From Terriglobia bacterium (lineage in GTDB: Bacteria; Acidobacteriota; Terriglobia; Terriglobales; Acidobacteriaceae), in the NCBI GenBank assembly GCA_020073645.1, contig JAIQET010000037.1:1-52719 (forward strand): a stretch of DNA of 52,719 nt, written 5' to 3'. Of this stretch, positions 1-9,003 are shown piece by piece (position 1 is the stretch's first letter; every line of letters begins with the position of its first letter). Under the pieces are notes generated by a model that saw nothing but the letters and a program-made list of their open reading frames with translations, searched no databases and was not told the DNA's origin. A program made the position numbers and the translations under genes.

Positions 1-1
1 T

Positions 2-133
2 GCAGCCGCGGCCCCGATCGCCAAGAAGGTCATCGAACAGTATCTTAGCCTTGAGTCTGTATCTCCTTCAAAAGTGGCAAAGAAAGAGGGGGAGTCCGGG
101 AATCCAACCCGGGGCACAGAAGGAAAGGAATGA
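2..133 (+). CDS. mrdA: Penicillin-binding protein 2 (MrdA), C-terminal end only
   Basis: The first 43 codons in this frame end in TGA at 131-133 and read as the tail of a class B penicillin-binding protein, with the A-A-P-I-A-K-K-V-I-E-Q-Y-L pattern that closes the PBP2 transpeptidase domain, followed by a charged disordered tail. PBP2 cross-links peptidoglycan during rod elongation. The next gene is rodA, its usual partner, which supports the call. Only the C-terminus is in the window, so the catalytic Ser motif cannot be checked. The DNA is AT-richer than everything after about 1.1 kb and probably belongs to a different genome or block. Confidence 0.6.
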   Translation, partial: AAAAPIAKKVIEQYLSLESVSPSKVAKKEGESGNPTRGTEGKE

Positions 134-211
134 CGGTTTGAGGTCCGTTCAACTTGATAAACTCAAGAAACCCGATGAACTCAACAAACTCGATGAACCG
201 TGTGAACTCTT

Positions 212-1192
212 ATGATTGACCGGCGTCTCTTCATCCACTTTGACTGGACCCTATTGGGGATCGTCCTTCTCATTGCCTCCATTGGAATCATCAATCTCTA
301 TGGCACGACGGCTCATGGGGAGGTGTTGGGCACCCCGGCCTATCTCAAACAGATCTTTTGGCTGCTCATCGGCTTAGTGCTGATGATCACCATTGCCTTT
401 ATCGAATACCGTTTTTACTCGGACTTCGCTTACATCGTCTATACCATTGCATTGGTCCTTCTGGTGGCCGTATTGGGCTATGGCATCATCACCTCGGGTG
501 CTCAAAGATGGGTCAAGATTGGCCCTATCTCCTTCCAACCTTCTGAATTTATCAAGATCTCCCTCATCTTAGCATTGGCCAAGTTTTTCCACCGGCCTCC
601 AGTCCCAGAGGGGTATTCCTTAAGGAATCTTATCTTTCCTTTTCTTCTCCTTCTTCTACCCATGGTTTTGATTCTTAAACAACCTGACCTGGGAACGGCC
701 ATCATCCTTTTCTTGGTCTTCTTCTCCGTCCTTCTTTTTGTCAAAATTCGCTGGTCCTCTCTGCTCGCCCTCTTCCTGGTGGGGGCCTCCATCCTCCCCC
801 TCGTTTGGCGTTTTCTTAAGGAATATCAGAAGAGGCGGATCATCACCTTCTTCAATCCGGATCTGGATCCGCTGGGCGCTGGCTATCATCTTATTCAATC
901 CAAGATTGCTGTGGGATCAGGCGGAATCACTGGCAAGGGTTTTATGCAAGGTACTCAATGCAAACTGGGTTTTCTGCCAGAGCAGCAGACGGACTTCATC
1001 TTCTCCGTTCTAGGAGAAGAGTGGGGCCTGATCGGTTCTCTCATCATCGTATTACTCTATCTGACTCCCCAGGAAAAATCAACTAGCGATGGAGGCCAAC
1101 TTGAGCAGAACTTTGCGTTTCGCTTGGGGCTTTGCTGCGGTATTTACAGCGTTGCTGCTGACGCCAGTGTTGAATGCCCAGATAAAGCTTGA
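212..1192 (+). pseudogene. rodA: RodA peptidoglycan polymerase, truncated and joined to foreign sequence
   Basis: Residues 1-285 or so are a typical SEDS-family RodA: a cytoplasmic start followed by about eight hydrophobic helices, the Q-P-S-E-F motif near residue 110, T-G-K-G near 240 and the [10 protein letters not shown] loop near 255, then G-E-E-W-G. A RodA would continue through two more membrane helices to about 370 residues. Here the helix starting [10 protein letters not shown] breaks off at about position 1065 and is followed by about 40 hydrophilic residues unlike RodA. The stretch overlaps the next gene's signal peptide in another frame. RodA makes glycan strands with PBP2, whose gene lies just upstream. 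Either the gene is truly broken or two contigs were fused here. Confidence 0.75.
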
Positions 1193-2579
1193 AAGGCTCC
1201 CGTATTCCGGGGACGTACTCGTATATCGCGCGATCAAAGCGGGTCGCATGCAAAGGCCCGGGACTTCAACTGCGACGGCAAGTCAAGTGAATCCCGATGT
1301 TACCTGCAGTCCCGCACCCTGCGTCTTTACGCCGGTCACGGCATCGCCGAAAACCAGCATCGCGAACGAAGATCCCATCGCCGCCAACACCGCCAATTCC
1401 ATGAACCTGTTGAGCGGGGCTAATGACTTCTCTTGCGCGAACATCCAGGGATTTTATTCCAGCAGCGATGGCGGCACCACCTGGTCGCACACTTGCCTGT
1501 CCGGCAGCGGCGGCGAAGGCGATCCCATTGTCGGCTTTGACACCAACGGCACTGCCTATGCGGGCGGCATTCAAAGCGGCAGCATTAAACTTGCCTCGTC
1601 CACCAACGGCGGCATGACCTTTGGCAGCCCCAAGACCGTCGTTGGGGCGCTCCTCGGCTATACCGCCGACAAGCCCTGGCTCGAGGTGGATACCAATCCC
1701 AGCAGCGCCTTTAAGAACACTCTCTACGTCTCCGCCACTCAGTTTGACTCCAGCAGCAACAGCGAAATCTCGGTTTCGCACTCCACCGATGGCGGCACCA
1801 CCTGGACGACCAAGGTGATAGACACCAAGCAAATCTTCCCCAGTGAAGTCGATCAGTTCAGCGACATCGCGGTTGGTACTGATGGCACAGTCTATGTGAA
1901 CTGGCTGCGCTGTCCAGCGACCAGCAGTAACGGGGAATGCGAGGGCCAGGTGAGCAAGATCATGTTCACCAAATCCACCGATGGGGGAAACACGTGGAGC
2001 ACACCGATAGCTGCGGCGACGGTTACCCTTGTACCCGCTCCCACCGCCGCTGGCTTTTACGGTACCCTCCCCAACTTCACCTCGGAGCGCGTCAGCAATA
2101 TCCCTGCGAACGCCGCCACCGGCAGTGGGGCCACTGCCAAGGTGTATGTCTCCGTTTACAACTGGACCGGGACCCAGATGCAAGCGGAGCTGGTGACCTC
2201 CAACAACGGCGGAACGACTTGGGGCGCCCCGGTGCTTGTCTCCGCCATCCCCAAGGGGGACCAGTTCTTCCAGTGGGTGAACCTTACCTCCAACGGCAAG
2301 GGAATCGCAGTCACCTGGCTGGACCGTCGCAACGATACCAATAACAAACTGTACCAGCCGTTCTTCGCGCTCTCCACCAATGGCGGCACCAGCTTTGGCA
2401 AGGCGCACGCTCTCTCCACCGCCAAGTCGAATCCGGCGAATGACGGTGAGGGCGGCAGTTTTATGGGCGATTACCGCACCCACGTCTGGAACGGCTTCGT
2501 CGTCGACGCCGTCTGGATGGACACTACTGCAACCGGCACCAACTGCCAGGACGAGTTTGGCGGAGTGCGTTTAAAATAG
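1089..2579 (+). CDS. Secreted sialidase-like protein with Asp-box (BNR) repeats
   Basis: The 496-residue product starts with a signal-peptide-like stretch (hydrophobic core [11 protein letters not shown], then L-N-A-Q). It contains at least five Asp-box motifs of the form S-x-D/N-G-G-x-T-W/F, for example [16 protein letters not shown] and S-T-D-G-G-N-T-W, spaced as in six-bladed sialidase/BNR beta-propellers. No sialidase FRIP motif or catalytic Tyr/Glu arrangement can be identified, so a glycosidase activity is not supported; a carbohydrate- or protein-binding propeller is safer. The ATG at 1089 lies just past the abrupt composition change, so the true upstream region and even the start are uncertain. 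A good terminator follows. Confidence 0.75.
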   Translation: MEANLSRTLRFAWGFAAVFTALLLTPVLNAQIKLERLPYSGDVLVYRAIKAGRMQRPGTSTATASQVNPDVTCSPAPCVFTPVTASPKTSIANEDPIAANTANSMNLLSGANDFSCANIQGFYSSSDGGTTWSHTCLSGSGGEGDPIVGFDTNGTAYAGGIQSGSIKLASSTNGGMTFGSPKTVVGALLGYTADKPWLEVDTNPSSAFKNTLYVSATQFDSSSNSEISVSHSTDGGTTWTTKVIDTKQIFPSEVDQFSDIAVGTDGTVYVNWLRCPATSSNGECEGQVSKIMFTKSTDGGNTWSTPIAAATVTLVPAPTAAGFYGTLPNFTSERVSNIPANAATGSGATAKVYVSVYNWTGTQMQAELVTSNNGGTTWGAPVLVSAIPKGDQFFQWVNLTSNGKGIAVTWLDRRNDTNNKLYQPFFALSTNGGTSFGKAHALSTAKSNPANDGEGGSFMGDYRTHVWNGFVVDAVWMDTTATGTNCQDEFGGVRLK

Positions 2580-2603
2580 CTCAGCATAGACCCTGCAAGA
2601 ATC

Positions 2604-2634
2604 AGCCCACTGGTCTCGGCCGGTGGGCTTTTTT
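2604..2634 (+). terminator. Rho-independent terminator of the BNR gene
   Basis: A 10-bp stem (2604-2613 with 2620-2629, one G-T pair) with a six-base loop is followed by a run of T from 2629 to 2634. It lies 25 bases after the stop codon of the BNR-repeat gene. Confidence 0.85.
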
Positions 2635-2688
2635 CTGATCTTGGCTTGGCGAGATCTGCACGCGGAGTTCTCAGCTCCCACCTTGGGC

Positions 2689-4647
2689 TCAGTGCTGCTG
2701 GGCCAGCGCGCGTTCGCGGCGCGCCTTTTCCTCCTGCCCTAGCTGGGCATAGGCGGTCGCCAGCACCTCGTGGACTTGCCCGGCGCCGGGCTGAATCTTG
2801 GCGGCTTTTTGCAGGTAGGGCAGGGCCGCCGCCGCATTCTTCTGGACGATGTAGACCTGTCCCAACATCAGGTTCGAGTCGTAGTCATTGGGCTTGAGCT
2901 GGAGGCTTTGCTGGAGCTGTTTTCTGGCGTCGTCCATGCGGTTGATGCGCACATAGACACTGGCCAGGGAATAGCGCATTTCGGCGGAGCGGGGACTCAG
3001 AGCAACCGCAGTTTCAAACTCCTGCGCGGCGGACTTCAGGTCCCCAGTGTTGAACAGCGCCAGGCCTAAGTCGTAATGCCCGGTGATCGAGTTGGGCCGC
3101 AGTGCGATGGCCTTGCGCAACACCGGAATTGCTTTCGAGTAATCTCCGACCGTGGTATAAGCCGTGCCTAATGAGGCGTAGACCGACGACATGTTTGGAT
3201 CCTTGGCCAGCGCGTCTTGCAGTTGCGCAATCGCCTCGCGGTAGTCGTCATTCTCCAACTGCAGGAGCGCCTCGGAGATCTGATTGGCGATGGCAATCTT
3301 GTCCTTGGGGTCGGCCCCGGCAAGCTCCGTGCCCGGGGCGGCGGATTCGCTCGACGCGACGTAACCGAGCGCGTTCAGCCTGGATTCCTGTTGTGGGTCA
3401 AGAGATGCTCTGGCGGTTCGCGCGCCCACAGTGTCGCGGCGAAAGTTTTCCAGCTGGGTGGTCAGAGTATCCGCGACCGCCGAGGAAGGGGAGGAAAGAT
3501 TGTGGTCGTCGCCAGGATCGGACGACTGGTCATACAGCTCTCTGCGTGGCGCTTCGATGAGCAGATACTTGCCGGTGCGCAGCGAACGGAGCGCGCTCCA
3601 GCCGAAAGCCTGATGGGGATAATCCGTCTCCGAGTAGGCGGGGCGGTCCGCAGTGGCGTCGTGATCCCCTACTGCCGCGCCTGTTGCCGGATCCATCCTT
3701 GCAAGCAGCGACCGGCCTTGCATCGTCCCAGGCACGGGAAGACCAAGCAACTCCAGGATCGTTGGTGCAACGTCTACCAGCCCGGCACGGGAGTCAATTC
3801 TCTTTCCTTTGAAACGATCGCGAGGCAGCTTGAAAAGCAGCGGTACGTGGATGGTCGGGTCGTAGAGAAAAACGCCGTGGCCGCGCTCGCCGTGTTCTCC
3901 CAGGGCCTCACCATGATCGGACATCACCACGATGAGCGTGTCGTCATAAAGGTGCCGCACTCGCAATTGCTCGAGAAACTTGCCCACCGCTGAGTCGGTA
4001 TAGGCAATCTCACCGTCATACAAGTCCGAAGCATAGCGGCTCTTGAACGGTTGCGGCGGATCGTAAGGAGCGTGAGGATCGTAGAGGTGAAGCCAGAGGA
4101 AGAACGGGCCAGCCGGATGTTTGCCCAACCAGGTCACAGCGCGTGAAGCGACTTCGCCGCCGCGGCGCTCCAGAGTCTGGTAGCGGTTCTCTCCCTTATG
4201 GCGGGTGCGAAAGCCGGCATCGTAAGCGCCGAATCCACGATCGAAGCCCGGCGCGCCGCCAAACACGGGATCGAGGATTACCGCGCCAACGAACGCCGCT
4301 GTTTTGTACCCGTGTGCCGCCAGGATCGCGGGAAGATAAGGAAGGTCCTTCGCCAGCGGAACCCCGACATCATTGACTTTGTGAAACTGGGGATAGGTGC
4401 CAGTCAAGATAGTAGCGTGGGAGGCCGTGGTCAGCGGAACCTGGGAGTAGGCACGCGTGAAGACCACGCTCTGAGCAGCCAGGGCGTCGAGAGAGGGCGT
4501 GAGCCCCTGCTTTGAGCCCAGAAATCCCATGCGGTCGGTACGGGTGGTGTCGAGGGTGATCAGAACAACGTTGCCAGGAGCGGCAACGGCGAACAGCGAA
4601 GTGAGAACCACAAGCAGGACGAGTGGATGGACCCGGCGGAAGCGCAT
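2689..4647 (-). CDS. Sulfatase-fold (alkaline phosphatase superfamily) hydrolase with C-terminal TPR repeats
   Basis: A 652-residue exported protein. The chosen ATG at 4647 puts a Sec signal peptide directly at the N-terminus (R-F-R-R then a hydrophobic core); a longer reading to 4722 adds 25 residues with no such logic. Residues 26-35 give V-V-L-I-T-L-D-T-T with the metal-binding Asp, and a later M-S-D-H-G-E-x-L-G-E-H-G motif supplies further metal ligands. The nucleophile region reads V-P-L-T-T-A-S-H-A-T-I-L-T-G: the Cys/Ser of the formylglycine signature is Thr and its Arg is His, so a classical formylglycine sulfatase is unlikely and a phosphatase, phosphodiesterase or phosphoethanolamine-transferase-like chemistry is possible. 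About five TPR units fill the last 200 residues. Confidence 0.8.
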   Translation of the reverse strand: MRFRRVHPLVLLVVLTSLFAVAAPGNVVLITLDTTRTDRMGFLGSKQGLTPSLDALAAQSVVFTRAYSQVPLTTASHATILTGTYPQFHKVNDVGVPLAKDLPYLPAILAAHGYKTAAFVGAVILDPVFGGAPGFDRGFGAYDAGFRTRHKGENRYQTLERRGGEVASRAVTWLGKHPAGPFFLWLHLYDPHAPYDPPQPFKSRYASDLYDGEIAYTDSAVGKFLEQLRVRHLYDDTLIVVMSDHGEALGEHGERGHGVFLYDPTIHVPLLFKLPRDRFKGKRIDSRAGLVDVAPTILELLGLPVPGTMQGRSLLARMDPATGAAVGDHDATADRPAYSETDYPHQAFGWSALRSLRTGKYLLIEAPRRELYDQSSDPGDDHNLSSPSSAVADTLTTQLENFRRDTVGARTARASLDPQQESRLNALGYVASSESAAPGTELAGADPKDKIAIANQISEALLQLENDDYREAIAQLQDALAKDPNMSSVYASLGTAYTTVGDYSKAIPVLRKAIALRPNSITGHYDLGLALFNTGDLKSAAQEFETAVALSPRSAEMRYSLASVYVRINRMDDARKQLQQSLQLKPNDYDSNLMLGQVYIVQKNAAAALPYLQKAAKIQPGAGQVHEVLATAYAQLGQEEKARRERALAQQH

Positions 4648-4749
4648 AGGGGCGGTAAGTCTAACACCGGAGAGGGCGCATCCAGCGCTGGACGCATACG
4701 CCGAGGCGATGTAAGCACTCAAGAGTTTCCTGTGCTCGCTTTCCTGTTC

Positions 4750-5169
4750 TCAGTCCGCAGGAGCAGGTTTTGAAGCGGTGTCCGGGCCAGGTCGCAGATC
4801 ATGACTAAGTGTTGCCTTGCGCGGTTTGTGCTCACAGGTGGCCGTATTGATGCAGGAGTCAGCTAGCATGAGCCGCTTGACCGGCTTGCCGCCGATGATG
4901 TGGGAATCGATGATCTCGTCCACATCGGCCGCCGTGACCCCGCCGTACCACACCCCATCCGGATACACGACCAGGTTGGGACCGTGTTCGCACTGGTCGA
5001 GACAGCCGGATTGATTCGCGCGTACCTTGCCCTTCAGCCCGCGTTCCCTCAGCTTCTCCTTGAACAGCTTCTGCAGCTCCGCTTTTGCGTTGGGATCGCA
5101 ACAGCCACGCGGATGCCCGGGAGGCCGCTGGTTGCCGCACACAAAGATATGCTTCTCGAACTTGGGCAT
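4750..5169 (-). CDS. Thioredoxin-like [2Fe-2S] ferredoxin
   Basis: A 139-residue protein of the (2Fe-2S) thioredoxin-like ferredoxin family. The opening K-H-I-F-V-C-G-N-Q-R carries Cys11; Cys23-Cys24 and the pair S-G-C-L-D-Q-C-E-H-G-P (Cys56, Cys60) complete the cluster-binding set, followed by the usual V-V-Y-P-D-G-V-W-Y. These proteins are cytoplasmic electron carriers of unclear partner. An extra tail of about 35 residues, ending in a Pro/Ala-rich segment with another two Cys, extends beyond the common core. The gene lies 55 bases after a kinase-propeller gene on the same strand; no purine-rich ribosome site is obvious. Confidence 0.85.
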   Translation of the reverse strand: MPKFEKHIFVCGNQRPPGHPRGCCDPNAKAELQKLFKEKLRERGLKGKVRANQSGCLDQCEHGPNLVVYPDGVWYGGVTAADVDEIIDSHIIGGKPVKRLMLADSCINTATCEHKPRKATLSHDLRPGPDTASKPAPAD

Positions 5170-5224
5170 GAGGAGAATGTACAGGATTCCGGGTGGCGGT
5201 GGGAACCAAAGCGGCGGGTCGTGA

Positions 5225-7876
5225 TTACTTCAGACCTTCGACCAAGTAAAGGTCGGACAGCAGCCGGCGGTAGCCGTAGACGTAAGTTTTCCCATCCGGC
5301 GTGGGCAAAACGGGGCCAACGTACTCAACCCCTGCGGGATCAGGAGGCATCAGTTGTTTCCACAGCGTTCGTTTTCCGCTGCCGGTATCGAGCAGATAGA
5401 CCCGCGCTGGCAATTCGCTAGGCCGGTAGACATACAGCGACCGTCCAGTGTCGTCCCACAAGATGGGGATTTCTCCCGCTTCTAGCCCTGGAATCGGGCG
5501 TGGCTCGCCTCCCGCCACCGGGTAAAGATACCCCACGCCGTCGGGACCCACTGCCGCCACCACTTTGCCATCGGGAGACACCGCGAAATCAGTGACATTC
5601 GTGCCTTCCGGAGTGACCGCCTCCGGCTTTCCTCCCTCCACGTCCTGTACATACAGCCGCGCGCTGCGGTTGGCTTCGGTCCCCGAGAACACGAATCGCT
5701 TTCCGTCAGCAAACCAGACGGCGTGAGTAGAGTTGATCTGGCTGACGGCGCCGTGCGACACGGATTTCGCCTCACCCGCCTTTGTGGGTAGAAGAAAGAG
5801 TTGTGACGGCTCATCCGGCCGGGTGCACAACGCCCATTTGCCGTCCGGGGACAACGCCATCGATGCGCCCTCCCCCAGCCGGACTGCGGGCGCTCCATCC
5901 GTGGTTCGCAAGTACACCGCGTAGCTGGGCCCACCGGCTTCTCCCTCCTCGCGGAACAGAAGAGTCTTGCCGTCCGGGGAGAGGGTCAGCGGATAAGACC
6001 AGTCAAGCCAGGTCAAGTCGCGTTCCGAGGCATCGCCTGGAGCACGCACGGCTACTCCGCGCCGCCAGTTGTCGCGGGTCAGCAGGACACGCCCATCACG
6101 CCAGGCGTCCTGCAGCGTCAAGTCCGCAGGCACGCGCGCGACCAGACGCTCCCTTCCCGAAAGACTCACCGCGAACAGCGCGCGATCAATTCCGACTTTG
6201 GTGGCTGTAAACCAAACCTCATCAGCGCTCGGTGACCAAGCCAGACCCAGCGCCCCGCCCGTCTGCACGCTGGAAAGTGTCTTCTTGTTTCCCGCGAGAT
6301 CAACCACCGCGACTGCGCCAATGCTGTCTCCCGGGAAAGGATGGTCAATAAAAGCGATCAGATCGCCCTTCGGCGAAATCCGTGGATGGCTGAGCCAACC
6401 GCCTGTGTCATAGAGCACTTTGCCCATCGGGTATTCCAGCCGGTTTCGCCCGGAGACATCCCGCACCACGGCGAGGTTTGTCCCATCCGGAGACCAGTCG
6501 GCCCATTGCACGTTCTCCAGAACCTCGCGCGGCGCGCCACCCACCAGCGGCACGCGGGCCAGCGTTCCACTGTTGGAGTACGACTTGGCCTGATGGCTGT
6601 GGAGCAATACGGCCATCTCTCCGGTGGATGAAACGGCAAGCACTTCCGCGCCCGAAAGCCCCAGTGATCGCGATTCGGGGCTCTCCGGACGAGTGGTGAA
6701 AACATCGACCGGTCCGCCCTCCCAGGCCGCGCTGTAAATGACCGCCTTGCCATCGGGTGCCAGTCTGGCGAGGCGAATCGTGCCCCGGCGGTAGGTCAGC
6801 AAGTGATAGAGAGGCGGTGTTGTCTTGCTCAGGTATTGAGCCAGGAAGAACGTGCCGGTTAACAGGGCCAGCACCATCAGCACACCTGCCGCCACGTGCC
6901 ACGTGGGGCGACGCGCGGGAACCGCGTCCTTCGTGGTCTCCCGGGTTCCGGGCTCTGTCATGCCGGCAGTCGCCGCCGGATGGGTCGCCCCCATCGCGCG
7001 CGCCGATTCCACCTCGCGCTTGAGGCGCTTCAAGTCACCCCGCATCTCCGCGGCCGTCTGATAGCGAAGTTCGCGCTCCTTTTCGAGGGACTTGACAATC
7101 ACCTGCTCGAGTTTTGCCGGAAGTGCCGCATTCAGGCTCTGTGGCGGCGCTGGCGTGCGGTTCAGGATGGCTTCGAAGATGACGCCCTGGCTGCTGCCCG
7201 AGAACGCCAGGTTGCCGGTGGCCATTTCGTACAGCACAGCGCCGAAGGCAAAGAGGTCGGTGCGCGCGTCAATCTCTTCGGCGCGCACCTGTTCCGGCGA
7301 CATGTAGGCCACCGTTCCCAGGGTCGAACCGGGGCTGGTCAGCAAGTGCTCCACCGGCGCCGTCGGCATCGCGGAAGACGCCGAATCCGCCGCGCCGAGG
7401 CGTCCCGAGCCCAGCTTGGCCAGACCGAAATCGAGCAGTTTCGCCTGCCCCCGCTTGGTGATGAAAATATTCGCCGGCTTGATATCGCGATGGATGATTC
7501 CCTTGCCGTGGGCGGCATCCAGGGCGTCGGCAATCTCGATACCCAGGCTGAGCAGGGTCTCCGTATCCATGGGGCGGCCTGCAATGCGGTGCTTCAGCGT
7601 CTGCCCTTCCAGATACTCCATGACGATGAAGGCCTTGCCGCCCTGCTCGTCAATCTCGTGGATGGTGCAGATATGAGGATGGTTGAGAGCGGAAGCGGCG
7701 CGCGCTTCCCGCTGGAAGCGCTCCAGGGCCTGGTGATCGCGGGCGACTTCTTCCGGAAGAAATTTGAGAGCGACAAAGCGGCCGAGCTTGGTGTCCTCGG
7801 CCTTGTAAACCACACCCATGCCCCCGCCGCCCAGTTGCTCAATGATCCGGTAGTGGGAGATGGTTTGGCCGATCAT
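5225..7876 (-). CDS. Membrane Ser/Thr protein kinase with C-terminal TolB/WD40-like beta-propeller
   Basis: An 883-residue receptor-type Hanks kinase. Residues about 9-275 are the kinase domain: glycine loop [11 protein letters not shown]-binding Lys in A-L-K-F-L, catalytic H-R-D-I-K-P-A-N near 130, D-F-G and an M-S-P-E-Q activation-loop end. After a linker, a single membrane helix occurs near residues 325-345 ([11 protein letters not shown]). The rest, about 530 residues, carries repeated S-P-D-G-K units (W-S-P-D-G-T, L-S-P-D-G-K, V-S-P-D-G-K), typical of PD40/TolB propellers, and is predicted to be outside the membrane as a sensor. This kinase-propeller architecture is frequent in Acidobacteria. 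A good sigma70-type promoter lies upstream. Confidence 0.92.
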   Translation of the reverse strand: MIGQTISHYRIIEQLGGGGMGVVYKAEDTKLGRFVALKFLPEEVARDHQALERFQREARAASALNHPHICTIHEIDEQGGKAFIVMEYLEGQTLKHRIAGRPMDTETLLSLGIEIADALDAAHGKGIIHRDIKPANIFITKRGQAKLLDFGLAKLGSGRLGAADSASSAMPTAPVEHLLTSPGSTLGTVAYMSPEQVRAEEIDARTDLFAFGAVLYEMATGNLAFSGSSQGVIFEAILNRTPAPPQSLNAALPAKLEQVIVKSLEKERELRYQTAAEMRGDLKRLKREVESARAMGATHPAATAGMTEPGTRETTKDAVPARRPTWHVAAGVLMVLALLTGTFFLAQYLSKTTPPLYHLLTYRRGTIRLARLAPDGKAVIYSAAWEGGPVDVFTTRPESPESRSLGLSGAEVLAVSSTGEMAVLLHSHQAKSYSNSGTLARVPLVGGAPREVLENVQWADWSPDGTNLAVVRDVSGRNRLEYPMGKVLYDTGGWLSHPRISPKGDLIAFIDHPFPGDSIGAVAVVDLAGNKKTLSSVQTGGALGLAWSPSADEVWFTATKVGIDRALFAVSLSGRERLVARVPADLTLQDAWRDGRVLLTRDNWRRGVAVRAPGDASERDLTWLDWSYPLTLSPDGKTLLFREEGEAGGPSYAVYLRTTDGAPAVRLGEGASMALSPDGKWALCTRPDEPSQLFLLPTKAGEAKSVSHGAVSQINSTHAVWFADGKRFVFSGTEANRSARLYVQDVEGGKPEAVTPEGTNVTDFAVSPDGKVVAAVGPDGVGYLYPVAGGEPRPIPGLEAGEIPILWDDTGRSLYVYRPSELPARVYLLDTGSGKRTLWKQLMPPDPAGVEYVGPVLPTPDGKTYVYGYRRLLSDLYLVEGLK

Positions 7877-7908
7877 GGACGCGGGCGCCGAAGTAACACG
7901 GGTGTGTC

Positions 7909-7937
7909 ATCTTAGGCGGGATTGTCGCACCAGTCAA
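7909..7937 (-). promoter_or_regulatory. Sigma70-type promoter of the kinase-propeller gene
   Basis: On the minus strand TTGACT (7932-7937) is separated by exactly 17 bases from TAAGAT (7909-7914), 33 bases ahead of the kinase ATG at 7876. Both boxes match five of six or close to consensus in a GC-rich setting. Confidence 0.7.
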
Positions 7938-8016
7938 ACCGGATCGTGAACTCAACAGTGAGGATCAGAGGAGTTGGAAAAGACCTGAGGTCCCTCTGTT
8001 CCTTTCCGCGTGCCCG

Positions 8017-8268
8017 CTAGTCCTTCAGCTGAACCATGGTCTTCTCGCCCTGACAAAACGTGGCGACTCGCTGCAGGCCGCCCTGGGCGTCGGCGAGCAT
8101 CATCACCGGGCCGTAGCAATAGACGGCATGGCCGGATTCGGCCAGATACCAGCGGCCGCCTTTCCGAGCGTGCTGCGGTATCGCGTGCTCCACCGGCGTG
8201 CGCGGTGGCGGAGCGACTCGAGGACCGGGCAGAGAAAACAGCAAAAGCAAAGATGCCAGAGCTTTCAC
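8017..8268 (-). CDS. Small secreted protein of unknown function
   Basis: An 83-residue product not recognised as a known family. It begins at GTG (8268) with a short signal peptide (K-A-L-A-S-L-L-L-L-F-S-L). The start is supported by a perfect AGGAGG on the minus strand at 8276-8281, seven bases upstream. The mature part includes R-W-Y-L-A-E-S-G-H-A-V-Y-C-Y-G and two Cys. It follows the neighbouring membrane-protein gene by 18 bases, with the ribosome site inside that gap, so the two are probably one transcript. Confidence 0.65.
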   Translation of the reverse strand: MKALASLLLLFSLPGPRVAPPPRTPVEHAIPQHARKGGRWYLAESGHAVYCYGPVMMLADAQGGLQRVATFCQGEKTMVQLKD

Positions 8269-8286
8269 GATCTGGCCTCCTGGGAG

Positions 8287-8676
8287 TTAGATAGAAAACA
8301 GAATCCTGCGTTCATCGGACGTTTCCGACGCGTCTCTGGGTGGCCTTGGCGGAAGCTGCCTGCGGAGCTTGCCCGCATTGCGTTCGCTCTTCGGGTTAGC
8401 TCGCGGGATCACCGGGGACGGGGAAGTTTGTGTCTGAGCTTTTGAATTTGCCTGAGCTTCAGCCTGGGCTTGGGCTTGAGCCTCGGCGCGCTGTTTCTGG
8501 AAGGCTTTGCCCTTCATCGAGGACAACTGGCTACTGTCGCTGAACAACTGCCGGATCAGGTTGCGCTGGGAGTCAATGGTGCGTCCCTGCTCCACCACCA
8601 GCAGCGCCATAAGGCCGTAGGAAACCAGGAAAAGTACGGTGAGAAGCGGAAGCAGTGTGTGCTTCGGCTTCGGCAT
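8287..8676 (-). CDS. Small single-pass membrane protein with a Gln/Ala-rich segment
   Basis: A 129-residue product of unknown family. The ATG at 8676 was chosen because it gives a short basic N-terminus followed immediately by a membrane helix (L-L-P-L-L-T-V-L-F-L-V-S-Y-G-L-M-A-L-L-V-V); the longer reading to 8751 adds a segment with no features. After the helix comes E-Q-G-R-T-I-D-S-Q-R-N-L-I-R-Q-L-F, suggestive of a coiled coil, then an Ala/Gln/Glu repeat from imperfect six-base DNA repeats around 8450-8500, and a basic Pro/Arg tail. Likely an envelope protein co-transcribed with the following small secreted protein. Confidence 0.6.
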   Translation of the reverse strand: MPKPKHTLLPLLTVLFLVSYGLMALLVVEQGRTIDSQRNLIRQLFSDSSQLSSMKGKAFQKQRAEAQAQAQAEAQANSKAQTQTSPSPVIPRANPKSERNAGKLRRQLPPRPPRDASETSDERRILFSI

Positions 8677-9003
8677 GAGGGTTGATTGATCCGACGTCCA
8701 GTTCAGCAAGCGGCACCCCGATCTGTGCCCCGGAGTAGCGGGCACACTCATAAATGCAGCTTGGACGCCAACGGCCGAGGGAGTTCTAAGCTGTTACAGG
8801 GTAGGGACTTACACCGAATCGAAGAGGCTGTTGCCGGGCTCCGACGTGCAAGTTGCTGCACATTAAGTAACCAGGATGTGTTACGGGCGTGACTTGAAAG
8901 GCGGAAAGCCGCTAGGGGCGCGGGTTTTGGGGCAGGCTGGGGTTCCGGTGAACCAGCAACCTCAACCGCCGCGCCACGCCGTACCCTCTCCACCCGGGCT
9001 CGC
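8677..9003. other. Intergenic stretch of 327 bases, nothing recognised
   Basis: Neither strand shows a convincing gene, hairpin with T run, or RNA family here. A possible reading on the minus strand from 9014 to 8748 is low-complexity, Arg/Ala/Ser-rich and overlaps the end of the acyl-CoA dehydrogenase gene, so it was not called. Confidence 0.5.

Noticed and set aside
1266..2483. A 405-residue frame antisense to the BNR gene.
   Set aside because: No signal peptide, domain or ribosome site; the sense strand has five Asp boxes.
4198..4515. A plus-strand frame within the sulfatase gene.
   Set aside because: Antisense to the catalytic domain; no ribosome site or domain.
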